The notes below the pieces were generated by a model that worked only from the letters and a program-made list of their open reading frames with translations, was not told the DNA's origin and did no database searches. Positions 1 to 5,556 of a DNA stretch of 6,430 bases are shown here, piece by piece. Both the position numbers and the translations under genes were made by a program. The DNA is taken from positions 1 through 6,430 of the forward strand of contig NZ_ALEE01000599.1 in NCBI RefSeq assembly GCF_000282995.1. The letters run 5' to 3'. This DNA comes from Melaminivora alkalimesophila (GTDB taxonomy: Bacteria; Pseudomonadota; Gammaproteobacteria; Burkholderiales; Burkholderiaceae_C). Each line of letters begins with the position of its first letter. Position 1 is the first letter of the stretch.

Positions 1-2
1 GC

Positions 3-1121
3 GGGCGCCGCCACGCCGCCGCCCTCAAGCTGGGTTGGCGCAATGGCACCGAGGGCCCGGGCGACCCAGCCGACGACGCCCATGCCGCCTACCAGCTGGA
101 CGTGCTTGGCGAAGGCGCCGGCCCAGCCCCGGGCACGGCCCACCCTCCGGGGCTCGTGCTCAGCTACAGCGCGCGCCAGAGCGCCCCGCGCGTGCCCCTG
201 CCCGGCCATGCGGCACGCCACATGGAACACCTGCTGCAGCGTTTCTGCCAAGCCCAGGAGCGGCTGCGGGCCGCGCAGGCGCGGCTGGACCAGCAGCGCG
301 AGCAGCAGCTTGCCGACCTGCGCCCCGGGCATGTGGTGGAGCGCCCCCCGGCGCTTGCGCAGCCCCTGCCCTGGGCGGCCGAGGCCACGGACGAGGCGGT
401 GTTCGGGCCGGGGCCGATGGAGCTGTCGCGCCTGTGGCAGGCTGCGGCACGCCAGTACGCGACCGCCATGCGGCGGCATTGGGGAGAAAGCGGCCGTGGC
501 GGCACGCTCCCGCGCGACGCGCGCAGCGCCCATGCCGCAGCAGTGCTGCAACTGGCGCGCGAGCTGAACGCCTCAGGCGATCCGGGCGCGCTGGAGCGTT
601 TCCACCACCGCTTCGCGTTCGCGCCTGCCGTCTTCGCGCGACACGCGCAGGCCCACGGATGCGAGCTGCGCGCCTTGCACTGGGCGGCCGATGGGCGGCT
701 GCTCGCCTGGACCCGGGGCCGGGGGGGCGCCGCCGCCTGCTGGGCGCTCCGGCTGGGGAGCGGCGCCGCAGGGCTGGAGCGCCTCGGAAACGCCACTGTG
801 GAGGAACTGCAGGGGGCAACGCGTGCCACACGCGTGCCGCTGCACGGCCTTGCCGTGCAGGCGGATGCCGAGGGCACCGGCCTGGAGGCGCTCTCCGATG
901 CGGGCCAGGTGCTTTGGCAGCACCTGCTCGGTGGCACGGTGCGCTGCATGGCCACGGCACCCGGCGACGCCGACCGGCTGGCCGTGGGCACCTCCAACGG
1001 CTATCTGGTGCTGCTGCGCAAGGCAGCAGGCCCGGATCCTCTGCACGCCGCCACCTCGCGCCTGCACGAACTGCGGCGCGTGCTGTTCTGGGAGGGCGAG
1101 GCGCGGCCCCTGCTGTGGTGA
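3..1121 (+). CDS. Unrecognised protein with beta-propeller-like C-terminus (5' end missing)
   Basis: The reading frame is open from the left edge to the TGA at 1119-1121, giving 372 visible residues, so the true start probably lies outside the window. A GTG at 102 and an ATG at 222 are in frame, but the translation upstream of them still looks like protein. I do not recognise the family with certainty. Residues about 72-107 (nt 216-323) are rich in Gln, Arg, Glu, Leu and Ala and look helical, possibly coiled coil. From about residue 220 there are blade-like stretches typical of WD40/beta-propeller proteins: LRALHWAADGRLLAW, then GGTVRCMATAP followed by DRLAVGTSNGYLVLL. The protein ends with LFWEGEARPLLW. 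No signal peptide or membrane segment is visible. The gene converges on rbgA with only 6 bp between the stop codons. The propeller reading is inference; a large multidomain or regulatory protein is possible. Confidence 0.72.
   Translation, partial: GRRHAAALKLGWRNGTEGPGDPADDAHAAYQLDVLGEGAGPAPGTAHPPGLVLSYSARQSAPRVPLPGHAARHMEHLLQRFCQAQERLRAAQARLDQQREQQLADLRPGHVVERPPALAQPLPWAAEATDEAVFGPGPMELSRLWQAAARQYATAMRRHWGESGRGGTLPRDARSAHAAAVLQLARELNASGDPGALERFHHRFAFAPAVFARHAQAHGCELRALHWAADGRLLAWTRGRGGAAACWALRLGSGAAGLERLGNATVEELQGATRATRVPLHGLAVQADAEGTGLEALSDAGQVLWQHLLGGTVRCMATAPGDADRLAVGTSNGYLVLLRKAAGPDPLHAATSRLHELRRVLFWEGEARPLLW
840..860. repeat. Perfect 9-bp inverted repeat with 3-nt loop inside the left-edge gene
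   Basis: CTGCACGGC at 840-848 and GCCGTGCAG at 852-860 are exact reverse complements separated by CTT. The element lies fully within the coding frame (residues LHGLAVQ). No T-run follows on either strand, so it does not look like an intrinsic terminator. It may be a chance product of codon choice in GC-rich DNA or an mRNA hairpin. Confidence 0.6.
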
Positions 1122-1127
1122 GACGGG

Positions 1128-2087
1128 TCAGCCTTCGCCGCCGTCCCGCAGCCGCGCGCGCCGGTCGTCGCGCTTGCGCTGCTCGGCCTTGCGCGCGGCG
1201 CGCTCCTGCTCGCGCCGCGCCGCCTCCTGCTCCCAGGCGGCATATTCCTCAGGCGTCTCCAGCGTCAGCCGCCCGATGGCGCCGGCGCGAAAATCCACCA
1301 GCACGATCTCCGCGGCCTTCTGCAGGTTGAGCCGGCCGCCGCTCATGACGGCGCCGCGCTTCCTGGCGATGCGCTCCAGCAACTCGTCGTCGTGCAGCGC
1401 GGCGATCTCCGTCGGCGCGAGCCCCAGGCGGTAGCGCGCATCGAGCGGCGCGCCGTAGTGCTGCTTGAGGTAGCCCAGCAGCGCCAACGCCACCTCCTCG
1501 TCGTCGTAGGCATTGCGCCCCACCGCCCCGCTCGCCGCCAGCCGCTCGCCGCTTTGCGGCACGACAATGCGCGGCCAGAGCATGCCCGGCGTGTCCCAGA
1601 GGTAGAAATCATCCTCCAGGACGATGCGCTGCTCCTGCTTGGTGATGCCGGCCTCGTCGCCCGTGCGGGCCTCGCGCTTGGCGCTCAGGGTGTTGATCAA
1701 CGTGGACTTGCCGACGTTCGGCACCCCGACGATCAGCACCCGCATGGGCCTCGACATGCCCCGCCGGTTCGGCGCGAGCTGGCGGCAGGCTTCGACCAGC
1801 CGCCGCGCCGGAGCGCGGTCGGAGGCATCCAGCCCGATGGCGCGCGTGCCCTCGCGGGCGTTGTACCAGTCGAGCCATGCGGGCGTGCGCCCGGGGTCCG
1901 CCAGGTCCTGCTTGTTCAGCACCTTCAGGCTCGGCCGGTTGCCCGTGAGCTCGGCCAGCAGCGGGTTGGCGCTGGAGGCCGGCAGGCGCGCGTCCAGCAA
2001 CTCGATCACCACGTCGATGTCCTTGATGCGCTCGGCGATCGCCTTGCGCGTCAGGTGCATGTGACCGGGAAACCACTGGATGGACAT
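1128..2087 (-). CDS. rbgA: Ribosome biogenesis GTPase RbgA/YlqF
   Basis: This 319-residue protein belongs to the circularly permuted GTPases of the YlqF/YawG family; Bacillus subtilis RbgA acts in late assembly of the large (50S) ribosomal subunit. The N-terminus carries the family signature WFPGHM (residues 5-10) with His9, the residue implicated in catalysis in RbgA. The motifs appear in permuted order: G4 NKQD (58-61), G1 GVPNVGKST (121-129), G2 AGIT (146-149) and G3 DTPG (165-168), followed by a helical C-terminal domain with VMSGGRLN near 247-254. The G2 segment has Ala where B. subtilis RbgA has Pro. Residues about 285-319 form a highly charged Glu/Arg/Lys tail absent from the B. subtilis protein of about 282 residues. 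The ATG at 2087 places the signature at the expected N-terminus; a weak AAAGG lies 9 nt upstream. The gene is 69 bp downstream of the SDR gene and may be read through from it. Confidence 0.96.
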   Translation of the reverse strand: MSIQWFPGHMHLTRKAIAERIKDIDVVIELLDARLPASSANPLLAELTGNRPSLKVLNKQDLADPGRTPAWLDWYNAREGTRAIGLDASDRAPARRLVEACRQLAPNRRGMSRPMRVLIVGVPNVGKSTLINTLSAKREARTGDEAGITKQEQRIVLEDDFYLWDTPGMLWPRIVVPQSGERLAASGAVGRNAYDDEEVALALLGYLKQHYGAPLDARYRLGLAPTEIAALHDDELLERIARKRGAVMSGGRLNLQKAAEIVLVDFRAGAIGRLTLETPEEYAAWEQEAARREQERAARKAEQRKRDDRRARLRDGGEG

Positions 2088-2156
2088 GGGAAGGAGCCTT
2101 TGCGAGCGTGCCGTGGGAAAGCCCGCAAGCTTAACCCGCCCCCATGCGCGCGGCGG

Positions 2157-3065
2157 TCAGCCCTGGCCGCGCAGCGCCGCGCGCAGCTGCTCGCCCACCT
2201 GCGGCCGCTCGGCAAAGGCGTCGGGCGGGTTCTCGCCGCGCACGATGGCCTCCATGCGGGTCTGCACGTTGCCCAGCGCCTGCGGATGGCTGTAGATGTA
2301 GAACCGGTTGGCCGCCACCGCGTCGAAGACCTTCTGCGCCACCTCGGCGGCGCTCACCCGCCCGCTCTCCACCGCCTTGGAGATCATCGCCTGGCCGATC
2401 AGCTGGCTGCGCGTCTGGGCCATGGACTGCATGTCCTGCGGGCGGTTGCGCTCGCTGCGGGTGATGCCCGTGGGCACGAAGTACGGGCACAGCACGCTCG
2501 CGCCCACCTGGGTCGTGACCAGCGACAGGTCCTGGTAGAGCGACTCGCTCAGCGAGACCACGGCGTGCTTGCTGACGTTGTAGATGCCCATGTTGGGCGG
2601 GTTGAGCAGGCCGGCCATGCTGGCCGTGTTCACGATGTGGCCACGCCAGGCGGGATCGGCCTCGGCGGCGGCGAGCATCATCGGCGTGAACAGGCGCACG
2701 CCGTGCACCACGCCCCACAGGTTCACGCCCAGCACCCACTCCCACTCGCGCACGGAGTTTTCCCAGACCAGGCCGCCCGCGCCCACGCCGGCGTTGTTGA
2801 ACACCAGGTGCGGCGCGCCGAAGTGCTGCTGCACCTCGGCCGCCAGCTGCTCCATCTGCGCGGCGTCTGCCACATCCACGCGGCGCGCCAGCACCTCGCA
2901 GCCGGCGGCGCGCATCTCCGCCTCGGCAGCGTCCAGCGCATCCTGCTGCACGTCCACCAGCACCAGCCGCATGCCGCGGCGGGCACCGATGCGCGCGCAC
3001 TCCAGGCCGAAGCCCGAGCCCGCACCGGTCAGCACGGCGGTCTTGCCAGCGAAATCCTCGATCAT
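2157..3065 (-). CDS. SDR family NAD-type oxidoreductase
   Basis: A 302-residue short-chain dehydrogenase/reductase, a soluble enzyme that interconverts alcohols and carbonyls. All classical motifs are present: the dinucleotide-binding TGAGSGFG (13-20), DVAD (64-67), NNAG (90-93), the active-site Asn115, Ser149, and Tyr162-x3-Lys166 in YNVSK. CPYFVPTG (193-200) fits the segment after the sixth strand. Asp38 at the end of the second strand (LVLVD) predicts NAD rather than NADP. The protein is longer than a typical 250-residue FabG-like SDR; a C-terminal extension (about 255-302) contains FYIYSHPQ and NPPDAF, a pattern I associate with a subgroup of roughly 300-residue SDRs of undefined substrate. 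The ATG at 3065 has a clear AGGAGA site 6 nt upstream (complement of 3072-3077). It starts 42 bp after the reductase gene, so cotranscription is likely. The substrate is unknown. Confidence 0.95.
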   Translation of the reverse strand: MIEDFAGKTAVLTGAGSGFGLECARIGARRGMRLVLVDVQQDALDAAEAEMRAAGCEVLARRVDVADAAQMEQLAAEVQQHFGAPHLVFNNAGVGAGGLVWENSVREWEWVLGVNLWGVVHGVRLFTPMMLAAAEADPAWRGHIVNTASMAGLLNPPNMGIYNVSKHAVVSLSESLYQDLSLVTTQVGASVLCPYFVPTGITRSERNRPQDMQSMAQTRSQLIGQAMISKAVESGRVSAAEVAQKVFDAVAANRFYIYSHPQALGNVQTRMEAIVRGENPPDAFAERPQVGEQLRAALRGQG

Positions 3066-3071
3066 GGGGTG

Positions 3072-3077
3072 TCTCCT
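3072..3077 (-). promoter_or_regulatory. Shine-Dalgarno site of the NAD-type SDR gene
   Basis: The complement reads AGGAGA, 6 nt before the ATG at 3065. This supports that start and shows the gene has its own ribosome binding site inside the presumed operon. Confidence 0.75.
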
Positions 3078-3107
3078 GGGGTGGTGTGAAGGGTGTGGCC
3101 CGGGCCG

Positions 3108-4124
3108 TCAGATCAGCTTGACCAGCTGCTTGCCGAAGTTCTTGCCGCGCAGCATGCCGAGGAACGCTTCCGGCGCGGCCGCCAGCCCCTCGGCGACGCT
3201 CTCGCGCGGGCGCAGCTTGCCCTGGGCGACCAAGCCGCCCAACTCCTTGAGCGCCTCGCCCCACACTTCCATGTGTTCGCTGACGATGAAGCCCTCGACG
3301 CGCATGCGGTTGATGAGGATCAGCGCCGGGTTCTGCAGCGGCAGCGGCTGGCCGTCGTAGCCGGCGATCATTCCGCACAGCGCCACGCGGGCAAAGGCGT
3401 TGGCGCGCAGCAGCACGGCGTCCAGGATGTGGCCGCCGACGTTCTCGAAGTGGCCGTCGATCCCGTCGGGACATGCAGCCTTCAGCGCCGCCGCCATGGA
3501 TTTCAGATCCGTGTGCTGGCGGTGGTCGATGCACTCGTCGTAGCCCAGTTCCTCGGTGGCATAGCGGCACTTCTCCGGCCCGCCGGCGATGCCCACCACG
3601 CGGCAGCCGCGCGCCTTGGCCAGGGCCACGAAGGCGCTGCCCACCGCACCGGTGGCGGCGCTCACCGTCACGGTCTGACCGGGTTTCGGGTCGATGATCT
3701 TCACCAGGCCGTACCAGGCCGTCACGCCCGGCATGCCCACGGCGCCCAGGTAATACGACAGCGGCACGTGCGTCGTGTCCACCTTGCGCAAAGCGCCGGG
3801 CTGGCCGGCATCGACCACGCTCCACTCCTGCCAGCCGCCCATGCCGACCACCTTGTCGCCCGGCTGGTAGTCCGGATGCCGGCTCTCGGCGACCTCGCCC
3901 ACCGTGCCGCCGATCATGACCTCGTCCAGCGGCTGGCTGGCGGCGTAGCTCTTGCTGTCGTTCATGCGCCCGCGCATGTACGGGTCCAGGCTCAGGTAGT
4001 GGTGGCGCACCAGCACCTGGCCGTCCTGCAGCGCCGGGGTGTCGGTGGTCACGAAGCGGAAATTCTCTGCCGTGGCCTCGCCCTGGGGGCGGCTGGCGAG
4101 CAGGATCTGCTGGTTGCGTGGCAT
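3108..4124 (-). CDS. NADP-dependent oxidoreductase, MDR family (CurA / leukotriene B4 dehydrogenase type)
   Basis: A 338-residue zinc-independent medium-chain dehydrogenase/reductase. Members such as E. coli CurA (YncB, 345 residues) and prostaglandin/leukotriene reductases reduce the C=C bond of alpha,beta-unsaturated ketones and aldehydes with NADPH. Family landmarks are LSLDPYMRGRM (44-54), HPDYQPGD (83-90), GMPGVTAWYGL (130-140), the nucleotide-binding AATGAVGS (156-163), AGGPEKCRYA (180-189) with the basic residues expected for NADP phosphate binding, FENVGG (226-231), CGMIAGYD (250-257), and the C-terminal stretch PEAFLGMLRGKNFGK (318-332). The length is complete and no structural zinc cysteine cluster is present. 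The ATG at 4124 has a perfect AGGAGG 8 nt upstream. It sits between the thioesterase (49 bp upstream) and the second SDR (42 bp downstream), consistent with one operon. Curcumin itself is unlikely to be the natural substrate; an enone, enal or acyl derivative is more plausible. Confidence 0.95.
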   Translation of the reverse strand: MPRNQQILLASRPQGEATAENFRFVTTDTPALQDGQVLVRHHYLSLDPYMRGRMNDSKSYAASQPLDEVMIGGTVGEVAESRHPDYQPGDKVVGMGGWQEWSVVDAGQPGALRKVDTTHVPLSYYLGAVGMPGVTAWYGLVKIIDPKPGQTVTVSAATGAVGSAFVALAKARGCRVVGIAGGPEKCRYATEELGYDECIDHRQHTDLKSMAAALKAACPDGIDGHFENVGGHILDAVLLRANAFARVALCGMIAGYDGQPLPLQNPALILINRMRVEGFIVSEHMEVWGEALKELGGLVAQGKLRPRESVAEGLAAAPEAFLGMLRGKNFGKQLVKLI

Positions 4125-4132
4125 GGTTTGGT

Positions 4133-4138
4133 CCTCCT
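4133..4138 (-). promoter_or_regulatory. Consensus Shine-Dalgarno site of the MDR reductase gene
   Basis: The complement reads AGGAGG, the full anti-16S consensus, 8 nt from the ATG at 4124. It is the strongest ribosome binding site in the window and suggests this gene is the best translated of the set. Confidence 0.8.
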
Positions 4139-4158
4139 GGATGGGATGGGATGCGATG
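4139..4158. repeat. Short pentanucleotide tandem repeat (3 GGATG + 1 CGATG)
   Basis: Three exact GGATG units (4139-4143, 4144-4148, 4149-4153) are followed by CGATG (4154-4158). The run lies in the 49-bp gap between the thioesterase stop and the reductase start, and directly abuts the AGGAGG site on its 5' side in the transcript. Copy number could vary by slippage, but it would not change the spacing between ribosome binding site and start codon. The pattern is visible; a function is not. Confidence 0.6.
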
Positions 4159-4173
4159 GAAGTCGGGCGCCGC

Positions 4174-4593
4174 TCAGTCGGTGGGCAGCGCCTGCGCGTC
4201 CGCCGTGCGGCGCACGTAGCGGAAGGTGCCGGTGGCTTGGCTGCAGGCGCGGCCCTCGGCGTCGTGGACCGTGCCTTCCACGAAGGCCAGCGAGCGCGTG
4301 CGGTGCAGCAGGCGCCCGCGCGCCACCAGGCGGCCGCGCGCGGGCTGCATGAAGCTGGTCTTCATCTCGATGGTGACGATGCCCAGCTCGGGCGCCACGC
4401 TGCGCGCGGCCGTCGCCAGGGCCACGTCCAGCAGCGCCATCACCGCTCCGCCGTGCGCCACGGCGAAGGAATTCATGTGCTCCGGCCGGACCTCGTAGTG
4501 CAGCTCGGACTCGCCCTGCTCCATGCGCGCGAGCACGAAGCCCAGCTCGCGCACGAAGGGGATCTCGGCGCCGAAGTCGAGCGCCGGCGGCAT
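4174..4593 (-). CDS. PaaI family hotdog-fold thioesterase
   Basis: A small (139-residue) single hotdog-domain protein of the PaaI/YbgC-like thioesterase group, which hydrolyses acyl-CoA or aryl-CoA thioesters. Counting from the ATG at 4593, the signature NSFAVAHGG (41-49) leads into the central helix AVMALLDVALATAAR (50-64) with Asp56, the spacing of the PaaI pattern HGG-x6-D. IVTIEMKTSFMQPARG (73-88) and the segment after it (ARGRLLHRTRSLAFVEGTV) match the following strands. The start is uncertain: a GTG at 4605 would add four residues and overlap the upstream SDR by 8 nt, while the ATG at 4593 leaves a 4-bp gap. Neither has a strong ribosome binding site; a GGTGG lies 8 nt before the ATG. 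Translation is probably coupled to the upstream SDR. In this setting it may release CoA from an intermediate or clear a dead-end thioester. The substrate is unknown. Confidence 0.93.
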   Translation of the reverse strand: MPPALDFGAEIPFVRELGFVLARMEQGESELHYEVRPEHMNSFAVAHGGAVMALLDVALATAARSVAPELGIVTIEMKTSFMQPARGRLVARGRLLHRTRSLAFVEGTVHDAEGRACSQATGTFRYVRRTADAQALPTD

Positions 4594-4597
4594 GGCC

Positions 4598-5389
4598 TCA
4601 GCCACCGATCAGCGCGCTCACGCCGCCGTCCACCGCCAGCCACTGGCCGGTGATGTGCTTGCCCGCGTCGCTCGCGTACAGCAGCGTGATGCCCTTCAGG
4701 TCCTCGTCGTCGCCCAGGCGGCGCAGCGGCGCGTGCTCGGCCATCTCCTTCTCGCCCAGGGTCTCGATCAGCACGGCCGCCATCTTGGTCTTGAAAAAAC
4801 CCGGGCAGATGGCGTTCACGCTGATGCCGTGCACGCCCCACTCGCCCGCCAGCGCGCGCGTGAAGTTGATGACCGCGCCCTTGGAGGTGTTGTAGGCGAT
4901 GGTCTTCATGCCGCTGGGGTTGCCGCCCAGGCCGGCGATGGAGGCGATGTTGATGATGCGCCCGCCCTTCCTCGGGATCATGCTGGCGCGCGCAATCGCC
5001 TGCGACAGCAGGAAGTAGCCGCGCACGTTCAGGTTCATGACCTTGTCCCAGGCCGCCACCGGGTGCTCCTCGGCCGGCGCGCCCCAGCTGGCGCCGGCGT
5101 TGTTGACCAGGATGTCCACGCTGCCCAGGCGCTCCAGCGTCTCGCTGGCCAGGCGCTGGATGTCGTCCTCGCGAGCGCAGTCGGCGGCGATCCAGCCTGC
5201 GTCGATGCCGGCGGCCTGCAGTTCGGCGGCGGCGGCCTCCAGGTCCTCGGCCTTGCGCGAGCTGAGCATGATGCGCGCGCCGGCCTCGCCCAGGGCATGC
5301 GCCATCTGCAGCCCCAGGCCGCGCGAGCCGCCGGTCACGAGGGCGGTCTTGCCCGAGAGGTCGAAAAGCTGTTGCACGGTGCGCGCCAT
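4598..5389 (-). CDS. SDR family NADP-type oxidoreductase (FabG-like)
   Basis: A 263-residue classical short-chain dehydrogenase/reductase, normal length for the family. Motifs: TGGSRGLG (19-26), NNAG (96-99), Asn121 in LNVRG, Ser150 in NIAS, Tyr166-x3-Lys170 in YNTSK, CPGFFKT (195-201) and the C-terminal VDGG (253-256) typical of FabG-like tetramers. Arg45 in SSRK at the end of the second strand predicts NADP(H). The frame is open upstream to 5581, but the ATG at 5389 gives the standard N-terminus (about 18 residues before the glycine motif) and has GGAGA 7 nt upstream; the extra 64 residues look non-coding. It is the first gene of the minus-strand cluster and faces the MFS gene across 167 bp. 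The next gene starts 4 bp after its stop or overlaps it. A 3-ketoacyl or hydroxyacyl substrate is plausible, but the family is too broad to assign one. Confidence 0.95.
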   Translation of the reverse strand: MARTVQQLFDLSGKTALVTGGSRGLGLQMAHALGEAGARIMLSSRKAEDLEAAAAELQAAGIDAGWIAADCAREDDIQRLASETLERLGSVDILVNNAGASWGAPAEEHPVAAWDKVMNLNVRGYFLLSQAIARASMIPRKGGRIINIASIAGLGGNPSGMKTIAYNTSKGAVINFTRALAGEWGVHGISVNAICPGFFKTKMAAVLIETLGEKEMAEHAPLRRLGDDEDLKGITLLYASDAGKHITGQWLAVDGGVSALIGG

Positions 5390-5396
5390 GGGCCTG

Positions 5397-5401
5397 TCTC
5401 C
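5397..5401 (-). promoter_or_regulatory. Shine-Dalgarno site fixing the start of the NADP-type SDR
   Basis: The complement reads GGAGA, 7 nt before the ATG at 5389. It decides in favour of this start over the longer open frame that extends to 5581. Confidence 0.7.
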
Positions 5402-5403
5402 GA

Positions 5404-5431
5404 AAGTTGGGAAGTTGGAAAATCGGGAAGT
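5404..5431. repeat. Short direct repeats (AAGTTGG / GGGAAGT) in the divergent region
   Basis: AAGTTGG occurs at 5404-5410 and 5412-5418 (8-bp period). GGGAAGT occurs at 5409-5415 and 5425-5431 (16-bp period). The copies sit immediately upstream of the SDR ribosome binding site and could be regulator half-sites, or just a low-complexity leader. Confidence 0.45.
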
Positions 5432-5482
5432 ATTGAAAGCATGGCAGATCGGAGCCTGCTCGCGGCTATTGTGGGGTGCCGC

Positions 5483-5494
5483 CCGGCGCGCCGG
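5483..5494. repeat. Perfect 12-bp palindrome in the divergent region
   Basis: CCGGCGCGCCGG is its own reverse complement and lies 62 bp before the MFS start and 93 bp before the SDR start. It is a possible operator, but a 12-bp GC-only palindrome is not rare by chance at this composition. Confidence 0.35.
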
Positions 5495-5541
5495 CTGTCG
5501 CCTGGGCGATTGCTGGGGCAGGTGTCCGGCCACGCGCCCAC

Positions 5542-5545
5542 AGGA
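5542..5545 (+). promoter_or_regulatory. Probable ribosome binding site of the MFS gene
   Basis: AGGA (followed by AAA) stands 11 nt before the ATG at 5557. The spacing is slightly long, but it is the only purine-rich stretch near the start. Confidence 0.5.
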
Positions 5546-5556
5546 AAATACCGCCC

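Larger units (their letters stand above)
5390..5556. promoter_or_regulatory. Divergent intergenic region between the SDR operon and the MFS gene
   Basis: These 167 bp lie between two divergent start codons, so promoters for both directions are expected here. The SDR-proximal part (about 5401-5450) is clearly richer in A/T than the surrounding genes. For the minus strand a weak sigma-70-like pair can be drawn: CTGCCA (complement of 5442-5447), a 17-bp spacer, then GATTTT (complement of 5419-5424). The match is poor and I give it little weight. No convincing pair was found for the plus strand. Repeats and a palindrome in the region are listed separately. Confidence 0.5.

Noticed and set aside
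35..1330. 431-codon plus-strand open frame in another phase of the left-edge gene
   Set aside because: The translation is almost only Ala, Arg, Gly and Pro and runs into rbgA antisense. The frame ending at 1121 has balanced, protein-like composition.
1392..3089. 565-codon plus-strand open frame across rbgA and the NAD-type SDR
   Set aside because: It is antisense to two genes with complete conserved motifs. Its His/Ala/Arg/Gln-rich translation shows no domain, as expected for an antisense shadow in GC-rich DNA.
3097..3106. Palindrome GGCCCGGGCC just downstream of the MDR reductase start of the next gene
   Set aside because: It has no loop, no T-run and only 10 GC bases, so neither a terminator nor a convincing operator.
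2131..3825. 564-codon minus-strand open frame overlapping the SDR and MDR reductase genes
   Set aside because: It is a different frame of the same strand as two confirmed genes. The Arg/Gly/Ala-rich translation lacks motifs.
3093..4352. 419-codon plus-strand open frame over the MDR reductase
   Set aside because: It is antisense to a full-length, motif-complete gene, and its composition is typical of a shadow frame.
5073..5098. 8-bp inverted repeat GCCGGCGC / GCGCCGGC with 10-nt loop inside the NADP-type SDR
   Set aside because: It overlaps codons at and just after the conserved NNAG motif and is built only from G and C. Coincidence is the simplest explanation.
5433..5472. Plus-strand promoter pair TTGAAA (5433) with TATTGT (5467)
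   Set aside because: The spacer would be 28 bp, far from the 16-18 bp needed for sigma-70.
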